This document shows, in pieces, positions 21,968 to 29,093 of a DNA stretch of 29,744 nucleotides (the stretch's first letter is position 1; the number at the start of each line of letters is the position of its first letter). Below the pieces are notes generated by a model that saw only the letters and a list, made by a program, of their open reading frames with translations, was not told the origin of the DNA and did not search any database. Position numbers and translations under genes: made by a program. This DNA comes from Acidimicrobiaceae bacterium (GTDB taxonomy: Bacteria; Actinomycetota; Acidimicrobiia; Acidimicrobiales; Ilumatobacteraceae): NCBI GenBank assembly GCA_003154135.1, contig PMCN01000290.1:14717-44460 (forward strand). The letters are read 5' to 3'.

Positions 21968-23285
21968 GCGCGCCGCGCCCGGTCGAGGGCGCCTCTGCGG
22001 GCATGTTCTGGGCAGGCTCAGCGACCAGATCCGTCGGTGGGTCTTCCCGGAAGTCGATGTGGCGGGAATCCTGCCCAGAAGCCGTGGCGTCGGTGAGGGC
22101 GAGCAGGGCGATGGCAGCGGCCACCACCCGGAACACGATGGCGTGGCGGTCCTGGCCGGTGGGGTCGACCAATGCAGCGGCGAGCGCGATCACGGATCCG
22201 AGCAGGGCGATCAGTGCCAGTCGCCGGCCTCGCCGACGGAGTGCGCACACGACCAACGCCCCAATCGGCGCCAGCGCGAAGCCGGCGGCGAGCGCTCGAT
22301 CGATGTCGAGCAACCATCGCTGCTGGAACGGGTACCCGCTCCACACCGACATCGCCCACATGTCGGGCGCGAACCCGCGCTCGATGGCAGGCGGGACGTA
22401 TCGGGGGTGCCGTACGTGCATGAGGAGGATGTCGAACTGCGACACCCTGTCGACCGCGGCCCACAACCGGGGGCAGTGCTCGAAGTTGACCACCGAGCTG
22501 GTGAGGCGGACCGTCTCGAGCGTCATCTGCTGCATGTCCATGCCGCAGGCCGCGGCTTCCACCTTCACCTGCGCCAGGTCGGGTGAGATCTGGTACCAGA
22601 ACAACGAGGCGACGACGACGCGAAACCGTTCCATCGTGAGCTGGGTGGTGGCGGGTTCGCGCCAGATGACGGTTCCCTCGCGGCTCGAGCACGGCAGCAC
22701 GACGATCACGAACAACAGCGCCGACGCCAGGAACGCACCGGCCGCCACCCGGGCGTGACGGCGCACCACGAGCACCAGCGCGAGCAGCACGACGACGGCG
22801 ACCCCCACCTCCTTGGTGGCGGTGATGACGAGGCACAGCGCAACGAGCGTTCCCGAGTGCCAGCGCGACGGGGAGCGCCGCGCGGCCAACGAGAGCCCGA
22901 GCAGGGCGAGGCCCACCAGCAGGCTGTCGGGCACCAACCAGTGCTCGTACACGCTGACCGTGGGAATGAGCGAGAACAGGGCGAGTGCGCCGATGACGCC
23001 GTACGACCAGCGCCGGCGTTGCGGGTTCCACAACGTGTAGGCCATGGCCACGAAACCAGCCGTCGAGACGATGACCGACAGCACCACGTACGGCGTGTCG
23101 CCGAGCCACGACAGCAGCGCCGCGCTGACCGGCGGACGCGTTGCCTGGCCACTCCGGTAGCTCTCGGTGTCGGGCGTCTCGAACGCGTGCGACGACAGCA
23201 CGAGCGTGATGCGCAGCCAGCAGTATCCCGCTGCGGCCGCCAGGGCGATCCGACGACCACGGCTCGTCGGCATCGTCTGGTTCAT
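21957..23285 (-). CDS. Polytopic membrane protein, GT-C-like, function unknown
   Basis: A 442-aa integral membrane protein with about nine to ten hydrophobic segments. A basic start (TSRGRRIALAAAAGY) leads into the first segment, then a loop with the acidic stretch ETPDTESYRSGQ. Further segments follow, then a soluble loop of about 130 residues (about 210-330), two or three more segments, and a hydrophilic tail. The topology with an acidic first loop and a large soluble loop resembles GT-C glycosyltransferases using polyprenyl-phosphate sugars, but no defining motif proves it. The ATG at 23285 lies six bases after TAAGCT. It is divergent from the GH1 gene and may share its regulation. Confidence 0.75.
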   Translation of the reverse strand: MNQTMPTSRGRRIALAAAAGYCWLRITLVLSSHAFETPDTESYRSGQATRPPVSAALLSWLGDTPYVVLSVIVSTAGFVAMAYTLWNPQRRRWSYGVIGALALFSLIPTVSVYEHWLVPDSLLVGLALLGLSLAARRSPSRWHSGTLVALCLVITATKEVGVAVVVLLALVLVVRRHARVAAGAFLASALLFVIVVLPCSSREGTVIWREPATTQLTMERFRVVVASLFWYQISPDLAQVKVEAAACGMDMQQMTLETVRLTSSVVNFEHCPRLWAAVDRVSQFDILLMHVRHPRYVPPAIERGFAPDMWAMSVWSGYPFQQRWLLDIDRALAAGFALAPIGALVVCALRRRGRRLALIALLGSVIALAAALVDPTGQDRHAIVFRVVAAAIALLALTDATASGQDSRHIDFREDPPTDLVAEPAQNMPAEAPSTGRGALTP

Positions 23286-23297
23286 TCGCGCAGCTTA
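23286..23297 (-). promoter_or_regulatory. -10 element TAAGCT of an apparently leaderless transcript
   Basis: Minus-strand TAAGCT at 23292-23297, six bases before the ATG at 23285. Confidence 0.5.
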
Positions 23298-23375
23298 CGA
23301 CCGACATCGATCCGGGTCAGGGACACGTTGCGGGCGCACGACGCGTGCGCCAGACTCGGCGCAAGGGGGAGCACG

Positions 23376-24575
23376 ATGAACACAACCTGGCCCGAGGGCT
23401 TCATGTGGGGCACCGGTGCATCGTCCACCCAGTGCGAGGGCGCCGCGCCTGCCTCCGACTGGATCGACTGGGAGCGCGATGGTCACGCGCCGCCGTCGGG
23501 CGATGGCAACGGCTTCGGCACGCGCTACGCCGACGACTTCGCGCTGCTCGCCGGGCTCGGCCTCACCCACCACCGGCTGTCGATCGAATGGGCGCGCGTC
23601 GAGCCCGAGGAAGGGGTGCACGACCCAGTTGCCATCGCGCACTACCGGGCGGTGCTCGCTGCGGCCCGCGACGCCGGCGTGTCGCCCTGGGTGTGCCTGC
23701 ACCACTTCACCCTGCCGCGCTGGTTCGCGGCGAAGGGCGGCTTCCTCGTCGACGAACTGCGCCGCACCTACTGGAGCCGGCACGTCGCGTTCATCGCCGA
23801 CACCTTCGGCGACCTCGTGGCCGGGTGGCAACCGGTCAACGAGACCAATCTCTACCCGAGCGTGGGCTACCTCGGCCACGGCTTCGCCCCAGGGCACGAC
23901 GATCGCGACGAATGGGCCACGGTGTCGGTGCAGATCCAACTGGCGACCGCCGAGGCCGCCGTTCGCCTGCGCCAGACGGGCGCGCCGGTGTCGTCAATCT
24001 TCGGCCTGTCGCCGATGGTGTCGCTCGACGACGAGCCCGAGACGCGACAGTTCGCCGAGTGGTACGACGCGTCGAACTGGTCGGCCGGGCTGGGCCTGTT
24101 CCGCGAGGGAGTGCTGCGCGTGCCCGGACGCGACCCGATCGAACGACCCGGCCTCGCAGGAGCCTTCGATCTCATCGGCTTCTCGTACTACTGCGCGTTC
24201 GGTGCACGGCGAGGCCGCCTCGCCCTCTATCCCGAGGTGGGTGAGCGATCGCCGCTGCGGTACACCATCTGGCCGCAGGGGCTGGGTCTGGTGCTCGACC
24301 GCCTGCACACCGAGGTGCCGGGGGTGCCGCTGCTCGTGGCCGAGTACGGGGTGGGCACTCCCGACGATGCACGCCGCGCCGACTACCTGCGCGACGGCCT
24401 CGCGATCACCCACGGTGCCATCGAGCGCGGTGTCGACGTGCGTGGCTTCTTCCACTGGACGGCCGTCGACAACTACGAGTGGCTCCACGGCTACGACATG
24501 AGCTTCGGTCTCATGGATCGCGACCGCAACGTCCGCGCCAGCGCGGAGGTGCTCCGCCGAGCGGCCCTCGGGTGA
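23376..24575 (+). CDS. Glycoside hydrolase family 1 (beta-glucosidase-like)
   Basis: A 399-aa retaining beta-glycosidase of the GH1 fold, cytoplasmic because it has no signal peptide. The N-terminal FMWGTGASSTQCEG is the family start motif (F-x-W-G-x-A-T-S-x-x-Q-x-E-G). The acid/base is Glu156 in VNETN and the nucleophile Glu323 in VAEYGVGT, both in motifs that differ from the usual NEP and ENG. The C-terminal FFHWTAVDNYEWLHGYDMSFGL matches the GH1 W-x-x-x-D-N-x-E-W-x-x-G-Y region. At 399 residues it is shorter than the typical 440-470. The start ATG has GGGGGAG five bases upstream. Substrate specificity is probably altered; glucoside, fucoside or another sugar cannot be chosen from sequence alone. 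Confidence 0.92.
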   Translation: MNTTWPEGFMWGTGASSTQCEGAAPASDWIDWERDGHAPPSGDGNGFGTRYADDFALLAGLGLTHHRLSIEWARVEPEEGVHDPVAIAHYRAVLAAARDAGVSPWVCLHHFTLPRWFAAKGGFLVDELRRTYWSRHVAFIADTFGDLVAGWQPVNETNLYPSVGYLGHGFAPGHDDRDEWATVSVQIQLATAEAAVRLRQTGAPVSSIFGLSPMVSLDDEPETRQFAEWYDASNWSAGLGLFREGVLRVPGRDPIERPGLAGAFDLIGFSYYCAFGARRGRLALYPEVGERSPLRYTIWPQGLGLVLDRLHTEVPGVPLLVAEYGVGTPDDARRADYLRDGLAITHGAIERGVDVRGFFHWTAVDNYEWLHGYDMSFGLMDRDRNVRASAEVLRRAALG

Positions 24576-24720
24576 GCACTCGGCCACGCCACCATCGGCC
24601 ACGTCGCGTTCCCGGCCACGCGCTGACGATCACGGGTGGCCCGCTGGCAGTTGGGTGCTCCTCGCTGGCGCGAGCTGCCCGCCCACTTCGCGCTGACCGC
24701 GAGGCTCGGGAGGTTACACA
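24576..24720. other. Intergenic gap between convergent genes with three CGGCCACG copies
   Basis: CGGCCACG occurs at 24581-24588, 24596-24603 and 24613-24620, spaced 15 and 17 bases. No reading frame or strong terminator is seen in the rest of this gap. Confidence 0.4.
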
Positions 24721-25908
24721 TCACTCGTTGGGTTCCAGGTAGCTCTCCGGCAGCACCAGCTGCTCGAGCGGCCGCTGGCGGCGCACGGCGATCACGATCA
24801 CCTGCAATGCGCCGCTGACGGGCACGGCCAGCAGTGCGCCGAGGATGCCGAAGACCTCGACCGCGAGCAGCACGCTGAGCAGGACGAGCAGTGGATTCAC
24901 CTTCACCTTGCGCGCCATCAGCCATGGGTAGATGACCCCGTTCTCGACCTGCTGGTAGACGACGAAGAAGATCAGTGCGATCAGCCCTGCTGTGGGCGAG
25001 TGCAGGTATGCCGCCAACACGCAGACGGCGGCACCGATCGTGGCGCCGACGAGTGGGATGAGGTCGGTGACTGCGATCAGCAGTGCGAGCACCACAGGCG
25101 CCGGCACCCCGAGTGCCAACAGGCAGACGAAAGCAGCCGCACCGGCGATGAGGCTGATGAGGAGGTTGGCGATCATGTAGGCGCTGACCGCCGCCGCGGC
25201 ATCGTTCGCGATCTGGACGGCCTGAGCGCGCCGCCGGTTCGGGAGCAGCCCCTTGGCGGTCGTCGCCATGGCGTTCGATTGCGCGAGGAACAGGAACGTG
25301 AGCAACGTGGTGGTGATGAACGCCGCGGCCACCGCGAAGCCGGTCTTCGCGATCTCGAACGACGACCGACTGAGACGGTCGGCCGCCCGGCTGAGCTCGA
25401 CCTGGTTGTCCTTCACGTACTTCTCGAGGTGCAACTTCTTCACGATGTCGCCCACGGGTCCCTTGCCCTGTGCCGCGCGCGTGACGGTGCCGGGGAGGTC
25501 GCTGATGATGCTGATCAGCTGCGTCCGCACCGGCAGCACGAACAGCAGGGCCATGCCGACGACGATCGCGAGCGTCGAGAACACGACGATCCCTGCGGCC
25601 AGGCCTCGACGGTCACCCACGTGTCGCTCGAGCACGCGTACGGGCGGTCCGAGGACGAGTGCGATGAAGCCCGCGATCGCCACCCAGGCAAGGACGCGCG
25701 CGGTGGCGAGCACGACCACGATCGTGAGGTAGGTGCCGAGCACGACGCCGACCGCGCCGAGGATGGTGTACCACGGCACCTCGGCCCACGACCGCGCGCG
25801 TCCACCGGGCAGGCTGTCGGTGTGGGGCGGCGGGTTGGGCATGCCGGCGATCTCGAGGCGATCGGCGGCGGTGCCCGCGTCGTGCCGTCCTGGCTGTTCC
25901 AGAGTCAT
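24721..25908 (-). CDS. AI-2E family transporter (PerM-like)
   Basis: A 395-aa membrane protein of the AI-2E/PerM family. Members move small molecules or ions; despite the name, few have been shown to export autoinducer-2. About 45 hydrophilic N-terminal residues are followed by a pair of membrane segments (about 48-88), then another segment, a soluble amphipathic domain (about 135-205, with SDLPGTVTRAAQGKGPVG), and four or five more segments. The family stretch VTDLIPLVGATIGA (about 298-311) and the loop QQVENGVIYPWLMARKVKVNPL are diagnostic. The ATG at 25908 lies inside a tandem-repeat stretch of 11-bp units. A later in-frame ATG at 25842 is possible. Confidence 0.92.
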   Translation of the reverse strand: MTLEQPGRHDAGTAADRLEIAGMPNPPPHTDSLPGGRARSWAEVPWYTILGAVGVVLGTYLTIVVVLATARVLAWVAIAGFIALVLGPPVRVLERHVGDRRGLAAGIVVFSTLAIVVGMALLFVLPVRTQLISIISDLPGTVTRAAQGKGPVGDIVKKLHLEKYVKDNQVELSRAADRLSRSSFEIAKTGFAVAAAFITTTLLTFLFLAQSNAMATTAKGLLPNRRRAQAVQIANDAAAAVSAYMIANLLISLIAGAAAFVCLLALGVPAPVVLALLIAVTDLIPLVGATIGAAVCVLAAYLHSPTAGLIALIFFVVYQQVENGVIYPWLMARKVKVNPLLVLLSVLLAVEVFGILGALLAVPVSGALQVIVIAVRRQRPLEQLVLPESYLEPNE

Positions 25909-25949
25909 CGGTAACCCATCCGTAGCCCATCGGTAGCTCGTCGGTCGAG
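25906..25949. repeat. 11-bp tandem array at the AI-2E gene start
   Basis: Four imperfect 11-bp units follow one another: CATCGGTAACC, CATCCGTAGCC, CATCGGTAGCT and CGTCGGTCGAG (25906-25949). On the minus strand the first three read xGxTACxGATG, so each carries an ATG, in three different frames; only the one at 25908 opens the gene. Spacing close to one helical turn would suit a row of regulator sites. Confidence 0.6.
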
Positions 25950-26029
25950 AATTGGAGCGGGTCGCGGTGTCGTGCTCGTCGAATACCCGCCCGCGTGACG
26001 GTTCAAACCTCGTCGCGACCTGGTCCGGA

Positions 26030-26043
26030 TACCCTGAACGCCG
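26030..26043 (+). promoter_or_regulatory. -10 element TACCCT before the first ArsA-like gene
   Basis: TACCCT at 26030-26035, eight bases before the ATG at 26044, giving a leaderless or nearly leaderless transcript. Confidence 0.45.
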
Positions 26044-27027
26044 ATGGCTCTGCCCCGATCTGCCCCGGACTGGCTGAGCCGTACCCGGGTGCTCGTCGTG
26101 GTCGGCAAGGGCGGCGTGGGCACCAGCACCGTGGCTGCCTCGTTGGCCCTGCTCGCCGCGAACGCGGGTGCCGACGTGCTGCTCGTGGCCGTCGATGGCA
26201 AGCCGGGCCTCGGTCCGCTGCTCGGGGGAGCATCGCTCGGGCCCACGGAGCAGACGCTGCGCACGATGACTCCCCGCGGCGGGCGTGCGGGCCGCATCCG
26301 GGGCCGCACCATCTCGCCGGAGCAGGCGTTCGGCGACTACCTCGAGCTGAAGGGTTTCGGCAGTCTGCTGCGCCGCGCGGCGAGGGCCGCCTCGTTCGAC
26401 CTGATTGCGGGGTCGACACCCGGCATGAAGCACCTCCTCGTGCTCGGCAAGATCAAGGAGCTCGACAGGGAGCGCGCCGCCGATCTCATCATCGTCGACG
26501 TACCACCGGCCGGGCATGCCGCGCCCTTCCTGCGGTCGGCGTCGGCGCTGCAGGCGGCCGCGGCGAGCGGTCCTGTGCGCGATCAGGCCGACGAGGTGTC
26601 AGCGCTGCTCGCCGATCACACCCGCTGCCAGTGCGTGATGGTCACCCTGCCGGAGGAGACTCCGGTGAACGAGGTCATCGAGCTCGCCGCCGACCTGGAA
26701 GACGACCTGGGCATGGCGCTGGCACCGTTGGTGGTGAACGCCTGCTGGCCGGATCGGCCGGGGCTGTCGATGACCGCCGCCACTGCGGCCAGACGGCAGC
26801 AGATCACGCTGCCCGCGGCCACCCGTCGGGCGCTCGACGAGGTGGTTCGCTTCAGCCTTGTGCGCGTCGACGGGCAGCGCGAGCAGTTCGCCCGGCTCGA
26901 CGACGCGCTGCCGTTGCCGCGCTTGTTGCTCCCGAGGTTGCCGGTGGCGCGTCTGCTGCCGCAGCACCTCGACGTGCTGGCCGCGGCGCTCGCCGCCGAG
27001 CCCGTGGTGGGGCGAGTCTCCCGATGA
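26044..27027 (+). CDS. ArsA/Get3-like ATPase, first of a pair (Rv3679-like)
   Basis: A 327-aa ATPase of the SIMIBI class, similar in layout to mycobacterial Rv3679 by my recollection of that protein. The deviant Walker A loop reads GKGGVGTST (21-29): the signature lysine Lys22 is present, but the P-loop lysine expected at position 27 is Thr. The switch region VDGKPGLG (about 60) and Walker B region IIVDVPPAG (about 149-157) are in place, as is GMKHLLVLGKIKEL. No anion-binding cysteine pattern or membrane partner is seen, so arsenite transport is unlikely. Its stop overlaps the next start (ATGA, 27024-27027), so the two ATPases should be made together and probably form a heteromer. Confidence 0.87.
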   Translation: MALPRSAPDWLSRTRVLVVVGKGGVGTSTVAASLALLAANAGADVLLVAVDGKPGLGPLLGGASLGPTEQTLRTMTPRGGRAGRIRGRTISPEQAFGDYLELKGFGSLLRRAARAASFDLIAGSTPGMKHLLVLGKIKELDRERAADLIIVDVPPAGHAAPFLRSASALQAAAASGPVRDQADEVSALLADHTRCQCVMVTLPEETPVNEVIELAADLEDDLGMALAPLVVNACWPDRPGLSMTAATAARRQQITLPAATRRALDEVVRFSLVRVDGQREQFARLDDALPLPRLLLPRLPVARLLPQHLDVLAAALAAEPVVGRVSR

Positions 27028-28100
27028 CCTCGCTCGAATCGGTGCTGCGCGACGCCTCGCTCCTGGTCACGTGTGGGCCCGGCGGTGTGGGCAAGACCAC
27101 CACCGCGGCCGCGCTCGCGCTGGCGGCCGCCGAGACGGGTCGACGTGTCATCGTGGTCACCGTCGATCCTGCGCGGCGTCTCGCCGACACGCTGGGCATC
27201 GTCGACTCGGCCGGGGCCGACGACCCGTGCGAGGTGATCGGCGCCACCGGCAACCCCGATGGGTCGTTGTGGGCGCAGATGCTCGATGCGGAGTCGACCT
27301 TCGATCGCATGATCACCGACCGTGCGCCCGACCAGCAGCGTGCGCAGTCGATCCTGAGCAACCCGATCTACCGCAGCATCGCCGGCTCGCTCGCCGGCGC
27401 GCAGGAGTACATGGCGATCGAGCGGCTGCACCAGCTGTCGACCGGTGGCGACTACGACCTGATCGTCATCGACACGCCGCCGTCGCGGCACGCGATCGAC
27501 CTCCTCGGCGCGCCCGACCGGCTCGTCACGTTCTTCAGCCACCCCGTCTACCGCGTGCTCACCGTGCCCGGCCGGTCACTCGCCCGCGTCACCAACGCCG
27601 GGTCCGCCGCGTTCTTGTGGGCCATCCGCCGGCTCGCCGGACCGAAGGTGGTGGAGGACGCCATCGAGTTCTTCCGGGCGTTGTCGGGCATGGAAGCCGG
27701 CCTTCGTCAGCGCGCCAGCGAGACAGCGGCCATCCTGCGCGACGAGCGCACGGCCTTCGTGCTCGTGTCGAGCCCGCGCGCGGAGGCGATCGACGAAGCG
27801 GCACACCTCGCCGGAGCGTTGCGCGATGGTGGTTACCCGCTGCAGGCGATGGTGATCAACCTGGTGAATCCGACACCACTACCGCTCGGCGTCGAGCTGC
27901 CCGATCTCGCGGCCGGACCCCTGGCCGATCAGGTAGAGCTGCATCGTGAGCTGAGCGCGCTCGCTGCCGACGAGGCGAAGGAGATGCTGGCGCTGCGAGC
28001 CCTCGCCCACGAGCTGCCGCTGATCGAGGTGCCGTTGCTCGACGACGTGCAGGACCTGGTCGGTCTCGCGGGTCTGAGTCAGTACCTGCTGGAGCGCTGA
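27024..28100 (+). CDS. ArsA/Get3-like ATPase, second of a pair (Rv3680-like)
   Basis: A 358-aa ATPase homologous to the gene before it and close in layout to mycobacterial Rv3680. The P-loop is GPGGVGKTT (18-26): the P-loop lysine Lys24 is present, but the signature lysine position holds Pro19, the reverse of its partner. The switch I motif is TVDPARRLADTLG (about 47-59) and Walker B is LIVIDTPPSRHAIDLL (about 148-163). The QEYMAIERL stretch is shared with Rv3680. It is translationally coupled to the first gene and followed within 20 bases by the lipoprotein gene. In mycobacteria such pairs have been linked to envelope or redox homeostasis; that role is not proven here. Confidence 0.9.
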   Translation: MTSLESVLRDASLLVTCGPGGVGKTTTAAALALAAAETGRRVIVVTVDPARRLADTLGIVDSAGADDPCEVIGATGNPDGSLWAQMLDAESTFDRMITDRAPDQQRAQSILSNPIYRSIAGSLAGAQEYMAIERLHQLSTGGDYDLIVIDTPPSRHAIDLLGAPDRLVTFFSHPVYRVLTVPGRSLARVTNAGSAAFLWAIRRLAGPKVVEDAIEFFRALSGMEAGLRQRASETAAILRDERTAFVLVSSPRAEAIDEAAHLAGALRDGGYPLQAMVINLVNPTPLPLGVELPDLAAGPLADQVELHRELSALAADEAKEMLALRALAHELPLIEVPLLDDVQDLVGLAGLSQYLLER

Positions 28101-28106
28101 CCGGCG

Positions 28107-28119
28107 TACCCTGCCCGGC
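28107..28119 (+). promoter_or_regulatory. -10 element TACCCT before the transglycosylase gene
   Basis: TACCCT at 28107-28112, seven bases before the ATG at 28120, in the 19-base gap after the ATPase pair. The gene may thus have its own leaderless start in addition to read-through. Confidence 0.45.
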
Positions 28120-29088
28120 ATGACCGCAGTCCGCTCCGTCTCGGCGCTGCTCGCGTTGACCTTGGCGGCGTGCGCGTCGTCGGGTTCGCCGGCTGCCCAC
28201 ACCGGGCCTGCCACGGCGCCGGCGTCGACGGTTGTCGTGTCTGCCGCGAGCACCGTGCCCGGCACCTCACCCACCTCGGTCGACTCGGTGCCCGCTGGCG
28301 TGTTCGCCGATGCTTCGGCGCTCGCCCGCGAGCTGTCGGCCGTGGAAGCCGGCATCCGCGTTCCGGGCGTCACGCCGGCACAGCTCGCCGCACTGGGGCG
28401 CCGACAGCAGCTCGCCTACCGCGCCGTCGCCCAGCACCCCGAATGGGAGGCGGCCCTGCTGGGCGCCGTCGACCCCGTCGCACGTGGCCCCCTGGGCTTC
28501 CACCTCGCGGCACGCAAGGCACTTGCCGATCACGCGGCGAACCGGCCGCCGACGGCTCCGCCCACGACGTTGCCGGCGTGGACCATCGTGGAGCCACTGC
28601 CGGTCGAAGAGCTGCGCTCGTACTACGACGCGGCACAGGCCGCCACGGGCGTGCCGTGGCAGTACCTGGCGGCGATCCACTTCCAGGAGACTCGGATGGG
28701 ACGCGTCGTCGGTGCGTCGGCGTCGGGTGCGGTGGGCCCGATGCAGTTCCTGCCGTCCACGTGGGCTGCGTGCTGCACCGGCGACCCCACCGTGGCCCGC
28801 GACGCCATCATGGGCACCGCTCGCTACCTCGTGCAGCTCGGCGCGCTCGTCGACATGCAGCACGCGTTGTTCGGCTACAACCCCAATTCGGGCTACGTGG
28901 GTGCCGTCACCGCGTATGCGCAGAACATGATCGCCGACCCGCGTGCGTACCTCGGCTATCACGGCTGGGAGGTGCTGTACGGCACCAGCGCCGGCACCGT
29001 GCGGCTGGCGGTCGGGTACTCGCAAGCAGCACCCGTCGAGGTGGCGGCATTCCTGCTCGACCACCCCGACGCGCTGCTGCCCGGCTGA
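28120..29088 (+). CDS. Lytic murein transglycosylase-like lipoprotein
   Basis: A 322-aa secreted protein that should cleave or bind peptidoglycan glycan strands. A short signal peptide ends in the lipobox LAAC (Cys18 lipidated). A Ser/Thr/Pro/Ala linker (about 20-60) and a helical region (about 65-130) follow, then a transglycosylase (SLT-type) domain from about 165. Its catalytic glutamate is Glu190 (HFQETRMGR), followed by GAVGPMQFLPSTWA, the SLT hallmark, and FGYNPNSGYVGAVTAYA. The last 60 residues continue the fold. It starts 19 bases after the ATPase pair and converges on the acyl-CoA dehydrogenase with a five-base gap. Confidence 0.9.
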   Translation: MTAVRSVSALLALTLAACASSGSPAAHTGPATAPASTVVVSAASTVPGTSPTSVDSVPAGVFADASALARELSAVEAGIRVPGVTPAQLAALGRRQQLAYRAVAQHPEWEAALLGAVDPVARGPLGFHLAARKALADHAANRPPTAPPTTLPAWTIVEPLPVEELRSYYDAAQAATGVPWQYLAAIHFQETRMGRVVGASASGAVGPMQFLPSTWAACCTGDPTVARDAIMGTARYLVQLGALVDMQHALFGYNPNSGYVGAVTAYAQNMIADPRAYLGYHGWEVLYGTSAGTVRLAVGYSQAAPVEVAAFLLDHPDALLPG

Positions 29089-29093
29089 CCGGG

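Noticed and set aside
26044..28100. Arsenite efflux (ArsA) as the function of the ATPase pair
   Set aside because: There is no ArsB, ArsR, ArsC or ArsD nearby and no cysteine metal-site pattern, and the layout matches the mycobacterial Rv3679/Rv3680 type instead.
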